Source: JBMNCQ01 sp049366715 (lineage in GTDB: Bacteria; Bacillota; Peptococcia; Peptococcales; BICA1-8). From it: a stretch of DNA of 64,000 nucleotides. Location of the stretch: NCBI GenBank assembly GCA_049366715.1, contig JBMNCQ010000048.1, positions 132,804 to 196,803 of the forward strand, in the 5' to 3' direction. The notes under the pieces were generated by a model. It saw nothing but the letters and a program-made list of their open reading frames with translations. It was not told where the DNA came from and did no database searches. How positions within the stretch are numbered: position 1 is the stretch's first letter; each line of letters begins with the position of its first letter. The translations under genes and the position numbers were made by a program. Positions 44,859 through 53,964 of the stretch are shown here, piece by piece.

Positions 44859-46022
44859 ATGGATAAAAATAAGGAGATCAATATCTTTACGACATTTCTT
44901 TTAGCGGTTCAACATATTTTTGCCATGTTTGGGGCTACCGTTTTAGTTCCTTTTTTAACAGGCCTTGACCCCGGTATGGCTATTTTAGCCTCGGGAATAG
45001 GTACTTTGTTATTCCATTTTATAACGAAAGGGAAAGTTCCTGCCTATTTAGGTTCTTCTTTTGCTTATATCGCGGCATTAGCTTTTCTGGTAAAGGAGAT
45101 GAAAAATCCTGGTGCCGCTATGGGGGCCGTATTTATCGTAGGGATATTATATATTGCAGTGTATGGTGTGGTAAGGGTCTTAGGAACGGAAACCATAAAT
45201 AAGTATATACCCCCTGTTGTTGTCGGACCCGTAGTAATGATAATCGGCCTTAGCCTGGCCAGAACTGCGGTCAATGATATGGCATCTACCAACTGGTCCG
45301 TCGCTATTTTTACACTAATCATGGCAATCGTTTTTAGTGCCTTTACGAAAGGATTCTTAAAAATTATACCTGTTCTCTTAGGTATTACCTCAGGCTATAT
45401 ATTAGCAGCTTTTCTGGGATTAGTAGACTTTACTCAGGTTGCCGGCGCACCTGTGATTCATCATTTTCAATGGATTGCCCCTGCCTTTGACCTATCGGCG
45501 ATTCTTCTAATGGCTCCTATTGTTCTGGTCACGGTCCTGGAAGATTTAGGGCATATTTTTGTACTGGAGAATATTATCGGGAAGCCTTTAATGAAAGATC
45601 CGGGTTTTAAATCGGTTCTTCTGGGAAATGGTTTAGGCACGATTGCTTCTTCCCTGGTCGGAGGGCCGCCCCTGACAACATATGGGGAAAATATAGGTGT
45701 CTTAAGTATTACGAAAGTTTACAACTCCAGGGTTATCCAGTTAGCTGCTGTGATCGCTATTCTCTTAAGCTTTTTCGGAAAACTCAGTGCTTTGATCAGT
45801 ACTATACCGGCAGCAGTTATGGGGGGGATCTGTATTTTACTTTTCGGAATGATTGCCGCCGCAGGCATAAGAACACTGGTCGATGACAGAACAGATCTCT
45901 CTTCTACCAAGAATCTCATCATAATCGCCGTAATTTTAATTATCGGAGTGGGGAGTGAAAAGGTTGGCTACGCAACGCTGGCCGGAATTTTACTAAACTT
46001 AATTCTTCCCGAAGATATTTAA
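44859..46022 (+). CDS. NCS2-family uracil/xanthine permease
   Basis: The 387-residue protein is a nucleobase:cation symporter-2 with about 12-14 helices. Recognisable parts are LAVQHIFAMFGATVLVP at the N terminus, PAYLGSSFAYIA, and the VGGPPLTTYGENIG motif of the substrate site. The TTYGENIG form is the one seen in uracil permease UraA, which favours uracil over purines. AAAGGAG precedes the ATG and a terminator follows. Confidence 0.92.
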   Translation: MDKNKEINIFTTFLLAVQHIFAMFGATVLVPFLTGLDPGMAILASGIGTLLFHFITKGKVPAYLGSSFAYIAALAFLVKEMKNPGAAMGAVFIVGILYIAVYGVVRVLGTETINKYIPPVVVGPVVMIIGLSLARTAVNDMASTNWSVAIFTLIMAIVFSAFTKGFLKIIPVLLGITSGYILAAFLGLVDFTQVAGAPVIHHFQWIAPAFDLSAILLMAPIVLVTVLEDLGHIFVLENIIGKPLMKDPGFKSVLLGNGLGTIASSLVGGPPLTTYGENIGVLSITKVYNSRVIQLAAVIAILLSFFGKLSALISTIPAAVMGGICILLFGMIAAAGIRTLVDDRTDLSSTKNLIIIAVILIIGVGSEKVGYATLAGILLNLILPEDI

Positions 46023-46023
46023 A

Positions 46024-46057
46024 AAACAGCGGGATAATGCTAACCCGCTGTTTTTTT
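46024..46057 (+). terminator. Terminator after the NCS2 permease
   Basis: A stem of at least 8 bp (ACAGCGGG/CCCGCTGT), extended by A-T pairs, with a 10-base loop, then seven T. Confidence 0.93.
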
Positions 46058-46112
46058 GAGGGGGACTTTTGACCGGCAAATGTACGGAAATGCGGCCAGT
46101 ATAGTGGTGCTC

Positions 46113-46147
46113 TTTGAAGATATTTTATAGACAAAATATCTGTCAAA
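46113..46147. repeat. AT-rich 14-bp inverted repeat
   Basis: TTTGA-AGATATTTT pairs with AAAATATCT-G-TCAAA across a 6-base centre, with one bulge. It lies upstream of the racemase gene and may be an operator. Confidence 0.5.
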
Positions 46148-46263
46148 GGCAGCCTTTTCTCTTAAGGAACAAATGAATGTTCCTCTATTATAGTTTATGT
46201 AGTGTTTAATTCAAATGTAAACCAGCAGGGCAATAATTTTACATTTTTTTTGTCTCACGAAAA

Positions 46264-46316
46264 ATCTTCCCACAGGTCCGGATCTAAATAAAACCCGGGA
46301 AGATGACTCTTTTTTT
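46264..46316 (+). terminator. Terminator or attenuator upstream of the racemase
   Basis: ATCTTCCC (46264-46271) and GGGAAGAT (46297-46304) form an 8-bp stem, followed by GACTC and seven T, 56 bp before the racemase start. This placement suggests a leader attenuator, but the signal it would read is unknown. Confidence 0.55.
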
Positions 46317-46371
46317 AAAGGCGGCTATCATCTATAATAAATTTATAATTACTAACTGGAGGGTGGAGAAT

Positions 46372-47064
46372 ATGTCCGATAAGATATTAGGTATTTTAGG
46401 AGGGATGGGTCCTGAGGCCACGGTGGATTTTATGGGGAAGGTAATCATGAATACGCCTGCCCGAAAAGATCAAGACCACATCAGGATGCTGGTGGACAAT
46501 AACCCTCAGGTTCCCGACCGCACTAAGGCCATATCCGGTGCAGGCGATAATCCCGGCCCGGTACTGGCCGGAATGGCTAAGAAATTAGAGGAGCAGGGAG
46601 CGGATTTGCTGGCCATACCTTGTAATACGGCTCATTTTTGGGCAGAAGACGTTAAAAAAGCGGTAAAAATTCCTGTCATAAATATGATTGAGGAAACCAT
46701 AAAAGTATTATTAGCAGATAAGGTAACCAGTGTCGTTTTATTGGCAACCAACGGGACACTGCAAACCGGACTGTATGATAAGATGCTCAGTCAGGCTCAA
46801 ATCAACTTGGTCCTTCCTCCGGCTCCTTATCAGGAGAAAGTAATGGAAGTAATATACGCCGTAAAATCCGGCGATTATTTAACGGCTCGTGCTTTAAAAG
46901 CGGAAATAACCGGTTATATTTTAGAGAATGCCGGGAAATCCGTGATTTTGGGCTGCACGGAACTGCCGCTGGTTTTTAAGGAGGAAAAGGATTCACAAAT
47001 TTCTTATTATGATCCTACGGAGATTCTGGCTAAAGCTGTCGTAACGTATGTGAAAAGCCATTGA
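46372..47064 (+). CDS. Aspartate/glutamate racemase family protein
   Basis: The 230-residue enzyme has the two-domain racemase fold with N-terminal ILGILGGMGPEATVDF, catalytic Cys in AIPCNTAHFW and second catalytic Cys in VILGCTELPL. It should interconvert L- and D-aspartate (or glutamate) without PLP. GGAGGGTGGAG precedes ATG 46372; longer frame upstream crosses the hairpin and is not coding. It is a single-gene unit next to the TctCBA operon. Confidence 0.92.
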   Translation: MSDKILGILGGMGPEATVDFMGKVIMNTPARKDQDHIRMLVDNNPQVPDRTKAISGAGDNPGPVLAGMAKKLEEQGADLLAIPCNTAHFWAEDVKKAVKIPVINMIEETIKVLLADKVTSVVLLATNGTLQTGLYDKMLSQAQINLVLPPAPYQEKVMEVIYAVKSGDYLTARALKAEITGYILENAGKSVILGCTELPLVFKEEKDSQISYYDPTEILAKAVVTYVKSH

Positions 47065-47116
47065 AGGATTCCCCGGGTTATGTTTGCTGATCATGAATCA
47101 TGATAGTATATAAAAA

Positions 47117-47146
47117 ATGCCTTAGAAAAAATCTAAGGCATTTTTA
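47117..47146 (+). terminator. Terminator after the racemase
   Basis: A 10-bp stem ATGCCTTAGA/TCTAAGGCAT with loop AAAAA, then TTTT. Confidence 0.9.
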
Positions 47147-47210
47147 TATTTAGGAGAATTTCTGATCGTTTGCCGTATTTGTTAAAATGCCGGGAATGGA
47201 AAGCCAGGAA

Positions 47211-47248
47211 AGGTGTGCAGGTAAGAAATGAAAATGTACACCTTTTTG
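47211..47248 (+). terminator. Terminator-like hairpin in the tctC upstream gap
   Basis: AGGTGTGCA (47211-47219) and TGTACACCT (47235-47243, one wobble) form a 9-bp stem followed by TTTTT. No gene ends here, so it could mark a short untranslated RNA or a leader. The rest of 47147-47570 shows no gene. Confidence 0.5.
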
Positions 47249-47570
47249 ATTACCGAAATGAGATCCAAACTTAGCTCGACCATTTAAACAGGGTTTCTAA
47301 ATGAGAATTTACAGTAAGGGCTCCGCAAATCTGCGTTTTGCGTATATTGTATGAAGTATAATGTATTTTTGAAAGATTTTTAATAAGAATATAGACAAAC
47401 TAACATAAGAAAGCTATTATATAACTAATATTACTATACGGAATTATATACATGTATTTGGTTACGTTTGTAAATGTTTAATGATAAAATAATTTACTTA
47501 GGGAGGGGAGATCCTGTCTGTAAATTTATTATTACAGATAAAATTTTAAATAAGAGGAAGGAGAAGAAAA

Positions 47571-48590
47571 ATGAAAAAAGTTTTAGCGTTAGTTTTGTTG
47601 ATCAGTATGATTTTAGTAGGAGTGATGGGTTGCGGGGCATCGGATTCCCAACCGGCGGCAGGGGACAAATCCGAATCAGCCGAGGCACCGTCGGCTTCCA
47701 ATGATTATCCCCAGCAACAAATTAAAATGATTATTCCTTATGGGCCAGGCGGTGCAACAGATATTATATTTCGCCGTATCGCAGCTGCCGCCGAAAAACA
47801 TTTAGGACAGAATATTGTTCCCGTAAATATGCAAGGTGCCAGTTCTACCATTGGTTCCCGAGAAGTTAAAGATGCTAAACCTGATGGCTATACAATCCTT
47901 GCCAGTCATGACGTAATAGCGACGGCTTACTTAACGGGTGTAGTAGATTATTCTTTCGAAGCTTTTGATCCCATTGCTCTGTTAACCCAGACTCCCAATA
48001 TTGCAGCGGTACATAAAGACTCAGGCTGGAAAGATTTAAAGGATTTAGTCGGATATATTCAGGCGCATCCCGGTGAAGTAAAATGGGGGATTACACCTGG
48101 TTCTACATCTCACTTTTTTGCGGCCAACATGCTTAAAAAGGCTGGTTTAACGGCAGAGGACGTACGGATGATCGGTTATCAAGGTACGGGTCCTGCGACA
48201 AATGCTTTATTGGCTAAAGAAATCGAAGGCACTATGTTAAATTATACGTCCGGCAAAGGGTATTTTGATGATGGGACATTTATTCCCTTAGGAGTTGCCC
48301 ATGATGAGCGGTTGGCGGAAATTCCTGATGTCCCGACATTTATTGAGCAGGATATTAATATGCTGGATTCTACTAGTAGAGGAATTTTTGCTCCTGAAGG
48401 TACTCCGGAAGAAATATTAATGAAAATTGAAGAGGCTTTCCAGAAAGCTTTAGAAGAACCGGAAGTTAAGAAAGACATAGAAGCTTTAGGTTCATTAATT
48501 AAGTTTAAACCCCATAACGAATATAAAGATTTTGTAACGGAACTGCAGGAGGAATATACCGAGCTTGCCAAAGATATGGACCTTAAATAA
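47571..48590 (+). CDS. tctC: Tripartite tricarboxylate transporter substrate-binding lipoprotein (TctC)
   Basis: TctC-type proteins capture carboxylated solutes outside the membrane for the TctAB permease. The 339 residues have a lipoprotein signal ending VGVMGC (Cys21), an Ala/Ser/Glu linker, and the family segments IKMIIPYGPGGATDIIFR, QGASSTIGSREV, KPDGYTI and FIPLGVAHDERLAEIPDVPT. GAAGGAGAAG precedes the ATG. First gene of a seven-gene run to the Lrp regulator. Typical substrates are citrate-like or dicarboxylates and some amino acid derivatives; the ligand here is not predictable. Confidence 0.94.
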   Translation: MKKVLALVLLISMILVGVMGCGASDSQPAAGDKSESAEAPSASNDYPQQQIKMIIPYGPGGATDIIFRRIAAAAEKHLGQNIVPVNMQGASSTIGSREVKDAKPDGYTILASHDVIATAYLTGVVDYSFEAFDPIALLTQTPNIAAVHKDSGWKDLKDLVGYIQAHPGEVKWGITPGSTSHFFAANMLKKAGLTAEDVRMIGYQGTGPATNALLAKEIEGTMLNYTSGKGYFDDGTFIPLGVAHDERLAEIPDVPTFIEQDINMLDSTSRGIFAPEGTPEEILMKIEEAFQKALEEPEVKKDIEALGSLIKFKPHNEYKDFVTELQEEYTELAKDMDLK

Positions 48591-48598
48591 AAAAAGAC

Positions 48599-48625
48599 TA
48601 ATGATGGGATTATATCCCATCATTA
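48599..48625 (+). terminator. Intercistronic hairpin between tctC and tctB
   Basis: A perfect 11-bp stem (TAATGATGGGA and complement) with loop TTATA and no long T run. It probably trims or stabilises the transcript so that the binding protein is made in excess over the permease. Confidence 0.65.
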
Positions 48626-48653
48626 ATCTATCTGATAGAAAGGAAGACGTTTC

Positions 48654-49109
48654 ATGACTAAAGACCGGGTATTATCTATTGTGACACTTATGGTTTGTTT
48701 TATTATGTACAGGGAAACATATCAGTTTGCTAAAAAGGCAAGCTGGCAGCTTGTCGGGCCTCAGGTTTTTCCCCGAGTAGTCATAATAATTATTGCGCTG
48801 CTTGCCGTTATCATTCTTATCCAATCTTTTATATATGAGAACAGCAAAAAAGAGAAGTTCGATTTCCGGAAATTTTGGGGCAGCTATGGTAAATCAGTAG
48901 TTATTTTTTTTGTTTTTGGACTGTATGTTATTTTTCTGCCTAGGATCCACTTTATGGCAGCAACTATAATGTTTTTAGTTGCTACTCAGGCCTTGCTGAT
49001 GGGAGTTAAAAAGCGGAAAGCGCTAATTACAAATTTAGCGGTAACATTAATAGCGACCTTTTCTGTGTATACGATATTTACAAATTTCTTAAATATCTGG
49101 CTCCCTTGA
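48654..49109 (+). CDS. tctB: Tripartite tricarboxylate transporter small membrane subunit (TctB)
   Basis: The 151-residue protein has four hydrophobic helices (about 7-22, 37-58, 77-95 and 105-150 as a split pair) with the FPRVVIIIIALLAVIIL segment characteristic of TctB. GAAAGGAAG precedes the ATG. It lies between tctC and tctA. Confidence 0.88.
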   Translation: MTKDRVLSIVTLMVCFIMYRETYQFAKKASWQLVGPQVFPRVVIIIIALLAVIILIQSFIYENSKKEKFDFRKFWGSYGKSVVIFFVFGLYVIFLPRIHFMAATIMFLVATQALLMGVKKRKALITNLAVTLIATFSVYTIFTNFLNIWLP

Positions 49110-49144
49110 AGCAAAAATTTTGTTAATGATAGGATGATGATAAG

Positions 49145-50662
49145 ATGGACAACTTCTTTATACAGGCCTTGCAGGCGGTTATCTCATGGGATATCCTGCT
49201 CTTAATAATGATCGGAGTATTTTTCGGGATTATTGCCGGTGCAATACCCGGTTTTACTGTGACTATGGCGATAGTCCTTTCCTTTCCCTTTACTTTTGCT
49301 ATGGACCCGGTCTCCGGAGTAGCGTTGATGATCGGCATATTTGTTGGTGGTTATTCAGGTGGCTTGGTTTCCGGGATAATGCTTGGAATCCCCGGGACCC
49401 CGTCTTCAATTTGTACTGTTTACGACGGTTTTCCCATGGCGCAGAAAGGTGAACCGGGAAGGGCTCTGGGTTTGGGAATTTTTTCTTCATTTTTGGGGAC
49501 AGTGATTAGTATTATTATTTTAGTGGTAATGGGACCTTTAGTGGCAAAATTCAGCTTGAATTTCGGCCCGTGGGAAATCTCCACCTTAATTATTTTTTCT
49601 CTTACTCTGGTTGGAAGCTTATCACAGGGGTCAATGTTAAAGGGCTTATTATCAGGGGGAGTCGGCTTACTCATTACAACCTTTGGTATCAGTGCCAGCG
49701 GCAATGTGCGCTTTAATTTTGGTTTTGATGTGTTAAGCAGCGGGATCCAGACTCTACCTGTATTAATAGGGGCCTTTGCCTTTTCTCAGCTCTTGAGAAA
49801 TGTGGAGACTCTTTCTACAAGTACGGAAAAGCAAAAGGAGCTTTCTAAAGTTAATACAAAAGTAAAAATACCATATGTACAGATAATGAAAGATTTATGG
49901 GCTATGAAATTTAATCTAATAAGATCAGGAATTATCGGAAGTTTAATTGGTGCTCTTCCTGCAGTTGGAGGTACCGCCGCTAATTTTGTAAGTTATGATC
50001 AGGCTAAGAAACTTTCTAAATATCCGGAAAAATTCGGGACGGGAATCCGTGACGGGATATGTGCTGCAGAAGCATCAAATAACGGAGTAGCAGGCGGAGC
50101 GTTTATTCCGACACTTACTCTGGGGATACCGGGGAATTTACCAATGGCGATTATGCTGGGTGTTTTAATTCTCCATGGTATTACTCCGGGACCGATGCTG
50201 TTTAAAAATCAGCCTGTTTTGGTGGGAAGCATTTATGTAAGCCTCTTTGTGGCAGCTATTTTCATGGTTTTATTAATGTTCGTATTTATCAGATGGTTTG
50301 CGCAAATCTCCCAGGTTCCGCAATCCATTCTTGTACCTCTGGTGTTAATGCTGTGCGGGGTAGGTTCTTTTGCCTTAAACAGCAGCATATTCGATGTTTG
50401 GACGCTTTTTATCTTTGGTATTATCGGCTACCTGTTCAGTAAAGCTAAAGTTCCTTTACCGCCCCTTGTGCTTGGTGTTGTATTAGGATCCAATTTAGAA
50501 GTAAGCTTACTGCGGGCTTTTGAGTTGGACCCCCATTGGACTACTTTTTTAACCAGACCCATTTCTGCGGTAATGATCTTGCTAATCCTTTTATCCATCG
50601 TTATCTCAATTTGGCAGAATTTAAAAATTGCGAAAAAGTTGAATAATAATATTACAGGTTAA
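49145..50662 (+). CDS. tctA: Tripartite tricarboxylate transporter large membrane subunit (TctA)
   Basis: The 505-residue permease has about twelve helices and the TctA hallmarks FFGIIAGAIPGFTVTMAIVL, GGYSGGLVSGIMLGIPGTPS and the second, inverted repeat IGSLIGALPAVGGTAANFVSY with GGAFIPTLTLGIPGN. It forms the translocation path with TctB. Gene order CBA is normal for the family. It is 43 bp ahead of the GGT-like gene. Confidence 0.95.
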   Translation: MDNFFIQALQAVISWDILLLIMIGVFFGIIAGAIPGFTVTMAIVLSFPFTFAMDPVSGVALMIGIFVGGYSGGLVSGIMLGIPGTPSSICTVYDGFPMAQKGEPGRALGLGIFSSFLGTVISIIILVVMGPLVAKFSLNFGPWEISTLIIFSLTLVGSLSQGSMLKGLLSGGVGLLITTFGISASGNVRFNFGFDVLSSGIQTLPVLIGAFAFSQLLRNVETLSTSTEKQKELSKVNTKVKIPYVQIMKDLWAMKFNLIRSGIIGSLIGALPAVGGTAANFVSYDQAKKLSKYPEKFGTGIRDGICAAEASNNGVAGGAFIPTLTLGIPGNLPMAIMLGVLILHGITPGPMLFKNQPVLVGSIYVSLFVAAIFMVLLMFVFIRWFAQISQVPQSILVPLVLMLCGVGSFALNSSIFDVWTLFIFGIIGYLFSKAKVPLPPLVLGVVLGSNLEVSLLRAFELDPHWTTFLTRPISAVMILLILLSIVISIWQNLKIAKKLNNNITG

Positions 50663-50705
50663 GGTAATCGTATATAACTTAGAAGTGATGAGGATGTGAA
50701 GGCTG

Positions 50706-52316
50706 ATGAATTATGATTCCTTGTATTATCCATATAAGTCTCAAAGAATGTCTGTTTTTGCTAAGGGCGGTATGGTGGCTACTTCACAGCCCTTGGCTGC
50801 TCAAGCAGGGCTGGAAATGCTTAAAAAAGGCGGCAATGCCATAGATGCCGCTGTTGCGGCAGCAGCCTGTCTGAGTGTTGTAGAACCGACTTCAAATGGA
50901 ATTGGTGGCGATGCCTTTGCCATAGTGTGGGTTAATAATAAATTGTACGGTTTGAATTCCAGCGGTCCGGCTCCCAAGACTATTTCAATAGAGGAGGTAA
51001 AAAAACAGGGATATCGCGAAATGCCGCAATACGGCCTGCTTAGCGTTACTGTTCCCGGAATTCCTGCTGCTTGGGCTAATCTATCCGCAAAATTTGGTAA
51101 ATTAGCCCTTACTGAAATTCTCCGGCCGGCGATAAAGTATGCTGCCGAGGGCTATCCGTTAACACCCATCCTTGCTAAAAACTGGGGCAGGGCATTTCAT
51201 AAGTACCAAGAAATTCTGCGGGGAGAGGAGTTTAAACCCTGGTTTGAAACCTTTACGATTAAGGGGAGAGCTCCGCAAATAGGTGAGGTGTGGAGGTCAC
51301 CGGATCATGCTCAAACATTACGATCGATCGCTGAAACCGGTGCCGAATCCTTTTATCGGGGAGAACTGGCGGAAAAGATTGCCGCTTTCTTTAAAAGATA
51401 CGGCGGGTTTTTAAGCGGTGCCGATCTGGCGGATTTTCATCCGGAATGGGTAGAACCGATTAAGCTTCATTATCGTGGCTATGATGTATGGGAGATACCT
51501 CCTAACGGGCAGGGCTTAAATACTTTAATGGCGTTAAATATTTTGCAGGGCTATGAATTTACCGCAAAGGATTCGGTCGATGCATATCATAAACAGATAG
51601 AGGCAATGAAGCTGGCTTTTACCGACGGGCAGCAATTTATTAGTGATCCCAGATATATGAAGTTTACGGTGGATAATTTACTCAGTAAGACATTCGCCGC
51701 GGAAAGAAGAAACAGCATTACCGAAGTTGCGTCGGAACCTGTTCCCGGTACTCCTCCCCGGGGGGGGACTGTCTATTTAGCTGCTGCAGACGGGGACGGG
51801 AATATGATATCTTATATTCAGAGTAATTATAAAGGCTTTGGCTCGGGTATTGTAATTCCGGGTACAGGAATTGCTCTGCAAAATCGCGGGAAAGATTTTT
51901 CCCTCGATCCTAATCATGTCAATGCCTTACAAGGGGGGAAGAAAACTTATCATACGATCATTCCGGGATTTTTAACGAAAGATAATCAGGCCATTGGGCC
52001 TTTTGGTGTCATGGGAGGTTTTATGCAGCCCCAGGGACACTTGCAGGTAATTATGAACACCATTGATTTCAATCTGAATCCTCAGGCCTCTTTGGATGCT
52101 CCCAGATGGATGTGGCAGGGAGGGAAGGCGGTTCATGTAGAACCCCACTTTCCGGATCATATAGCCCAGTCTTTACAGCGAAAAGGACATCAGATCGTTA
52201 AATCCTTAGACGAAGTTGGTTTTGGCAGAGGCCAGATTATCTGGCGTGATTCTAAAACAGGAGTTCTCAACGGCGGCACTGATCCTAGAACTGATGGACA
52301 TATTTCCTGTTATTAA
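50706..52316 (+). CDS. Cytosolic gamma-glutamyltransferase-like Ntn hydrolase
   Basis: The 536 residues match gamma-glutamyltranspeptidases: MVATSQPLAAQAGLEMLKKG, GGNAIDAAVAAAACL, EPTSNGIGGDAF, PPNGQGLNTLMAL and the autoprocessing site with nucleophile Thr355 in RGGTVYLAAADGDGNMIS; FGVMGGFMQPQGHLQ lies near the end. It has no signal peptide, so it acts in the cytosol, unlike secreted GGT. It resembles B. subtilis YwrD more than classical Ggt. The neighbours (TctCBA upstream, two CHR proteins and Lrp downstream) suggest it hydrolyses an imported gamma-glutamyl or similar amide; this is inference. Confidence 0.9.
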   Translation: MNYDSLYYPYKSQRMSVFAKGGMVATSQPLAAQAGLEMLKKGGNAIDAAVAAAACLSVVEPTSNGIGGDAFAIVWVNNKLYGLNSSGPAPKTISIEEVKKQGYREMPQYGLLSVTVPGIPAAWANLSAKFGKLALTEILRPAIKYAAEGYPLTPILAKNWGRAFHKYQEILRGEEFKPWFETFTIKGRAPQIGEVWRSPDHAQTLRSIAETGAESFYRGELAEKIAAFFKRYGGFLSGADLADFHPEWVEPIKLHYRGYDVWEIPPNGQGLNTLMALNILQGYEFTAKDSVDAYHKQIEAMKLAFTDGQQFISDPRYMKFTVDNLLSKTFAAERRNSITEVASEPVPGTPPRGGTVYLAAADGDGNMISYIQSNYKGFGSGIVIPGTGIALQNRGKDFSLDPNHVNALQGGKKTYHTIIPGFLTKDNQAIGPFGVMGGFMQPQGHLQVIMNTIDFNLNPQASLDAPRWMWQGGKAVHVEPHFPDHIAQSLQRKGHQIVKSLDEVGFGRGQIIWRDSKTGVLNGGTDPRTDGHISCY

Positions 52317-52351
52317 TTTGCAAGACATATCAAAGCGTGAGGTGAAAATAC

Positions 52352-52930
52352 TTGTCTTTAGAATTGCAAAAAAATATTTTTTTAGGTTTTTTTCGGGCCG
52401 GCATGCTGGGTTATGGAGGCGGGCCGGCTTCCATACCTTTAGTTCATGATGAGGTTGTCAAAAGATATCGTTGGATGACCGATGAAGAGTTTAGTGATGT
52501 GCTGGCCCTGGGCAATACTTTACCGGGTCCGATAGCGACCAAGATGGCCGGTTATATCGGTTACCGGATAGGCGGGGTTGCCGGTTCCATAAATGCAACA
52601 TTGGCTACGGTGCTTCCTACGGTCTTAATCATGATCGGTTTAATCGGTTTTTTATCCAAATATCAGAATTCCCCCGTAATTAAGGGGATGACTCAGGCTG
52701 TTGCACCTGTTGTGGGCGTAATGCTTTTTTCCCTGGCTTATTCATTTATTGACAAAGCTAAAACAGATATGGGCTGGACGGTTGCCTTAATTATCGGTAT
52801 GATCAGTTTAGTGGCGTATCAGTTTTTGAATATTCATCCCGCTCTGGTGATCGGAGTTTTGTTATCATATGGCTTATTAGGCGGTAGAGTTAATTTTAAT
52901 AAAAAGGATAAAGGAAAGGATAAGTCATGA
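52352..52930 (+). CDS. CHR-family (chromate transporter-like) half protein, first
   Basis: The 192-residue membrane protein is a half-size CHR transporter: FFRAGMLGYGGGPASIPLVH, then LALGNTLPGPIATKMAGYIG and about five to six helices. Half-size CHR proteins act as pairs; this one and the next are paralogues. The name reflects chromate resistance in other bacteria, and the true substrate here may be another anion. TTG 52352 has GAGGTG 8 bases upstream. Confidence 0.88.
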   Translation: MSLELQKNIFLGFFRAGMLGYGGGPASIPLVHDEVVKRYRWMTDEEFSDVLALGNTLPGPIATKMAGYIGYRIGGVAGSINATLATVLPTVLIMIGLIGFLSKYQNSPVIKGMTQAVAPVVGVMLFSLAYSFIDKAKTDMGWTVALIIGMISLVAYQFLNIHPALVIGVLLSYGLLGGRVNFNKKDKGKDKS

Positions 52931-53460
52931 TCATATACGGACAGCTTTTTCTGGCATTTTTTATTCCGGCGCTGGTCGGGTACGGCGGCGGACCGGCTTT
53001 TATTCCGCTGATTCAAAATGAGGTAGTAAATCGCTATGGCTGGTTAACTTTAGATAAATTTGCTGAGTTGCTGGCAATCGGGAATTCCCTTCCCGGACCC
53101 ATAGCGACCAAGATGGCCGGCTACATAGGTTACCAAATTGGCGGGGTATTCGGCTCAATAGTGGCTTTAACAGCAACGGTAGCACCATCTTTATTGGCAA
53201 TGCTGTTTTTACTGGGTCTTTTATATAAGTTTAAAGATTCTCCCCGGGTGAAGAACATGACCACTTTGATCAGGCCGACAATTGGCGTATTGCTGGGCGT
53301 ACTGGCCTATCAGTTTTTTGCAAGATCATGGCTATCGATCGGGATATTCCATACATTATTATTGATTTTACTAAGTTATTTATTTTTAGAAAAATGGAAG
53401 ATACATCCTGCCTTCGTCATAATTGGATCCCTTTTATATGGAGCTTTCATTATCGCTTAA
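52927..53460 (+). CDS. CHR-family (chromate transporter-like) half protein, second
   Basis: The 177-residue paralogue of the preceding gene repeats its motifs (FFIPALVGYGGGPAFIPLIQ, LAIGNSLPGPIATKMAGYIG). Its ATG overlaps the stop of the first as ATGA, so both are made together and probably form a heterodimer. The DNA encoding the PGPIATKMAGYIG motif is almost identical in both genes, evidence of tandem duplication. Confidence 0.88.
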   Translation: MIIYGQLFLAFFIPALVGYGGGPAFIPLIQNEVVNRYGWLTLDKFAELLAIGNSLPGPIATKMAGYIGYQIGGVFGSIVALTATVAPSLLAMLFLLGLLYKFKDSPRVKNMTTLIRPTIGVLLGVLAYQFFARSWLSIGIFHTLLLILLSYLFLEKWKIHPAFVIIGSLLYGAFIIA

Positions 53461-53500
53461 TATTTTGAACGGTATTAAGTAAAGGGGGATAAAATCATTT

Positions 53501-53947
53501 ATGAAAATTGATGAAATTGACCGGAAAATATTAAAGATTTTAACTGTAAACAGCAGAACTTCTTATGTGGATTTAGGAAAAGAACTGGGCCTTTCCCGGG
53601 TAGCTATTCGGGAAAGAATCAATAATTTAATGGCGGAGGGTATTATTGAGAACTTTACCATCACAATAAATTCGGAAAAAATGGGGAAGAAAGTCTCGGC
53701 TTTTTTTGAGGTGGATTGTGAACCGACGGCTCTTGTTTCCGTTGCAAAAAAATTAGCGGTAAATCCAATGGTAGCCAGCTGTTACCAAATGACGGGACCC
53801 AGCACGATTCATATGCATGTTTTGGTGGAAGATTTTGAGATGCTGGAGCGATTCATCAATGAGGAGGTATATGCTTTAGAGGGGATCACCCGTGTGGAAA
53901 GTCATATTTTATTAAGACGGTTTAAGAGCAGGAACCTTAAACTTTAG
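53501..53947 (+). CDS. Lrp/AsnC-family regulator
   Basis: The 148-residue protein has an N-terminal AsnC helix-turn-helix (IDRKILKILTVNSRTSYVDL, GKELGLSRVAIRERINNLMA) and a C-terminal RAM/ACT-like ligand domain. Lrp-family members sense amino acids. At the end of the tct-ggt-chr run it likely regulates these genes in response to an amino acid product; an Lrp regulator is also next to ywrD and the CHR pair in B. subtilis as I recall. Confidence 0.92.
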   Translation: MKIDEIDRKILKILTVNSRTSYVDLGKELGLSRVAIRERINNLMAEGIIENFTITINSEKMGKKVSAFFEVDCEPTALVSVAKKLAVNPMVASCYQMTGPSTIHMHVLVEDFEMLERFINEEVYALEGITRVESHILLRRFKSRNLKL

Positions 53948-53964
53948 CCGGCAGCATTTTATTC

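Noticed and set aside
47474..47704. Forward open frame overlapping the start of tctC
   Set aside because: It overlaps tctC in another frame; the tctC signal peptide and family match decide the matter.
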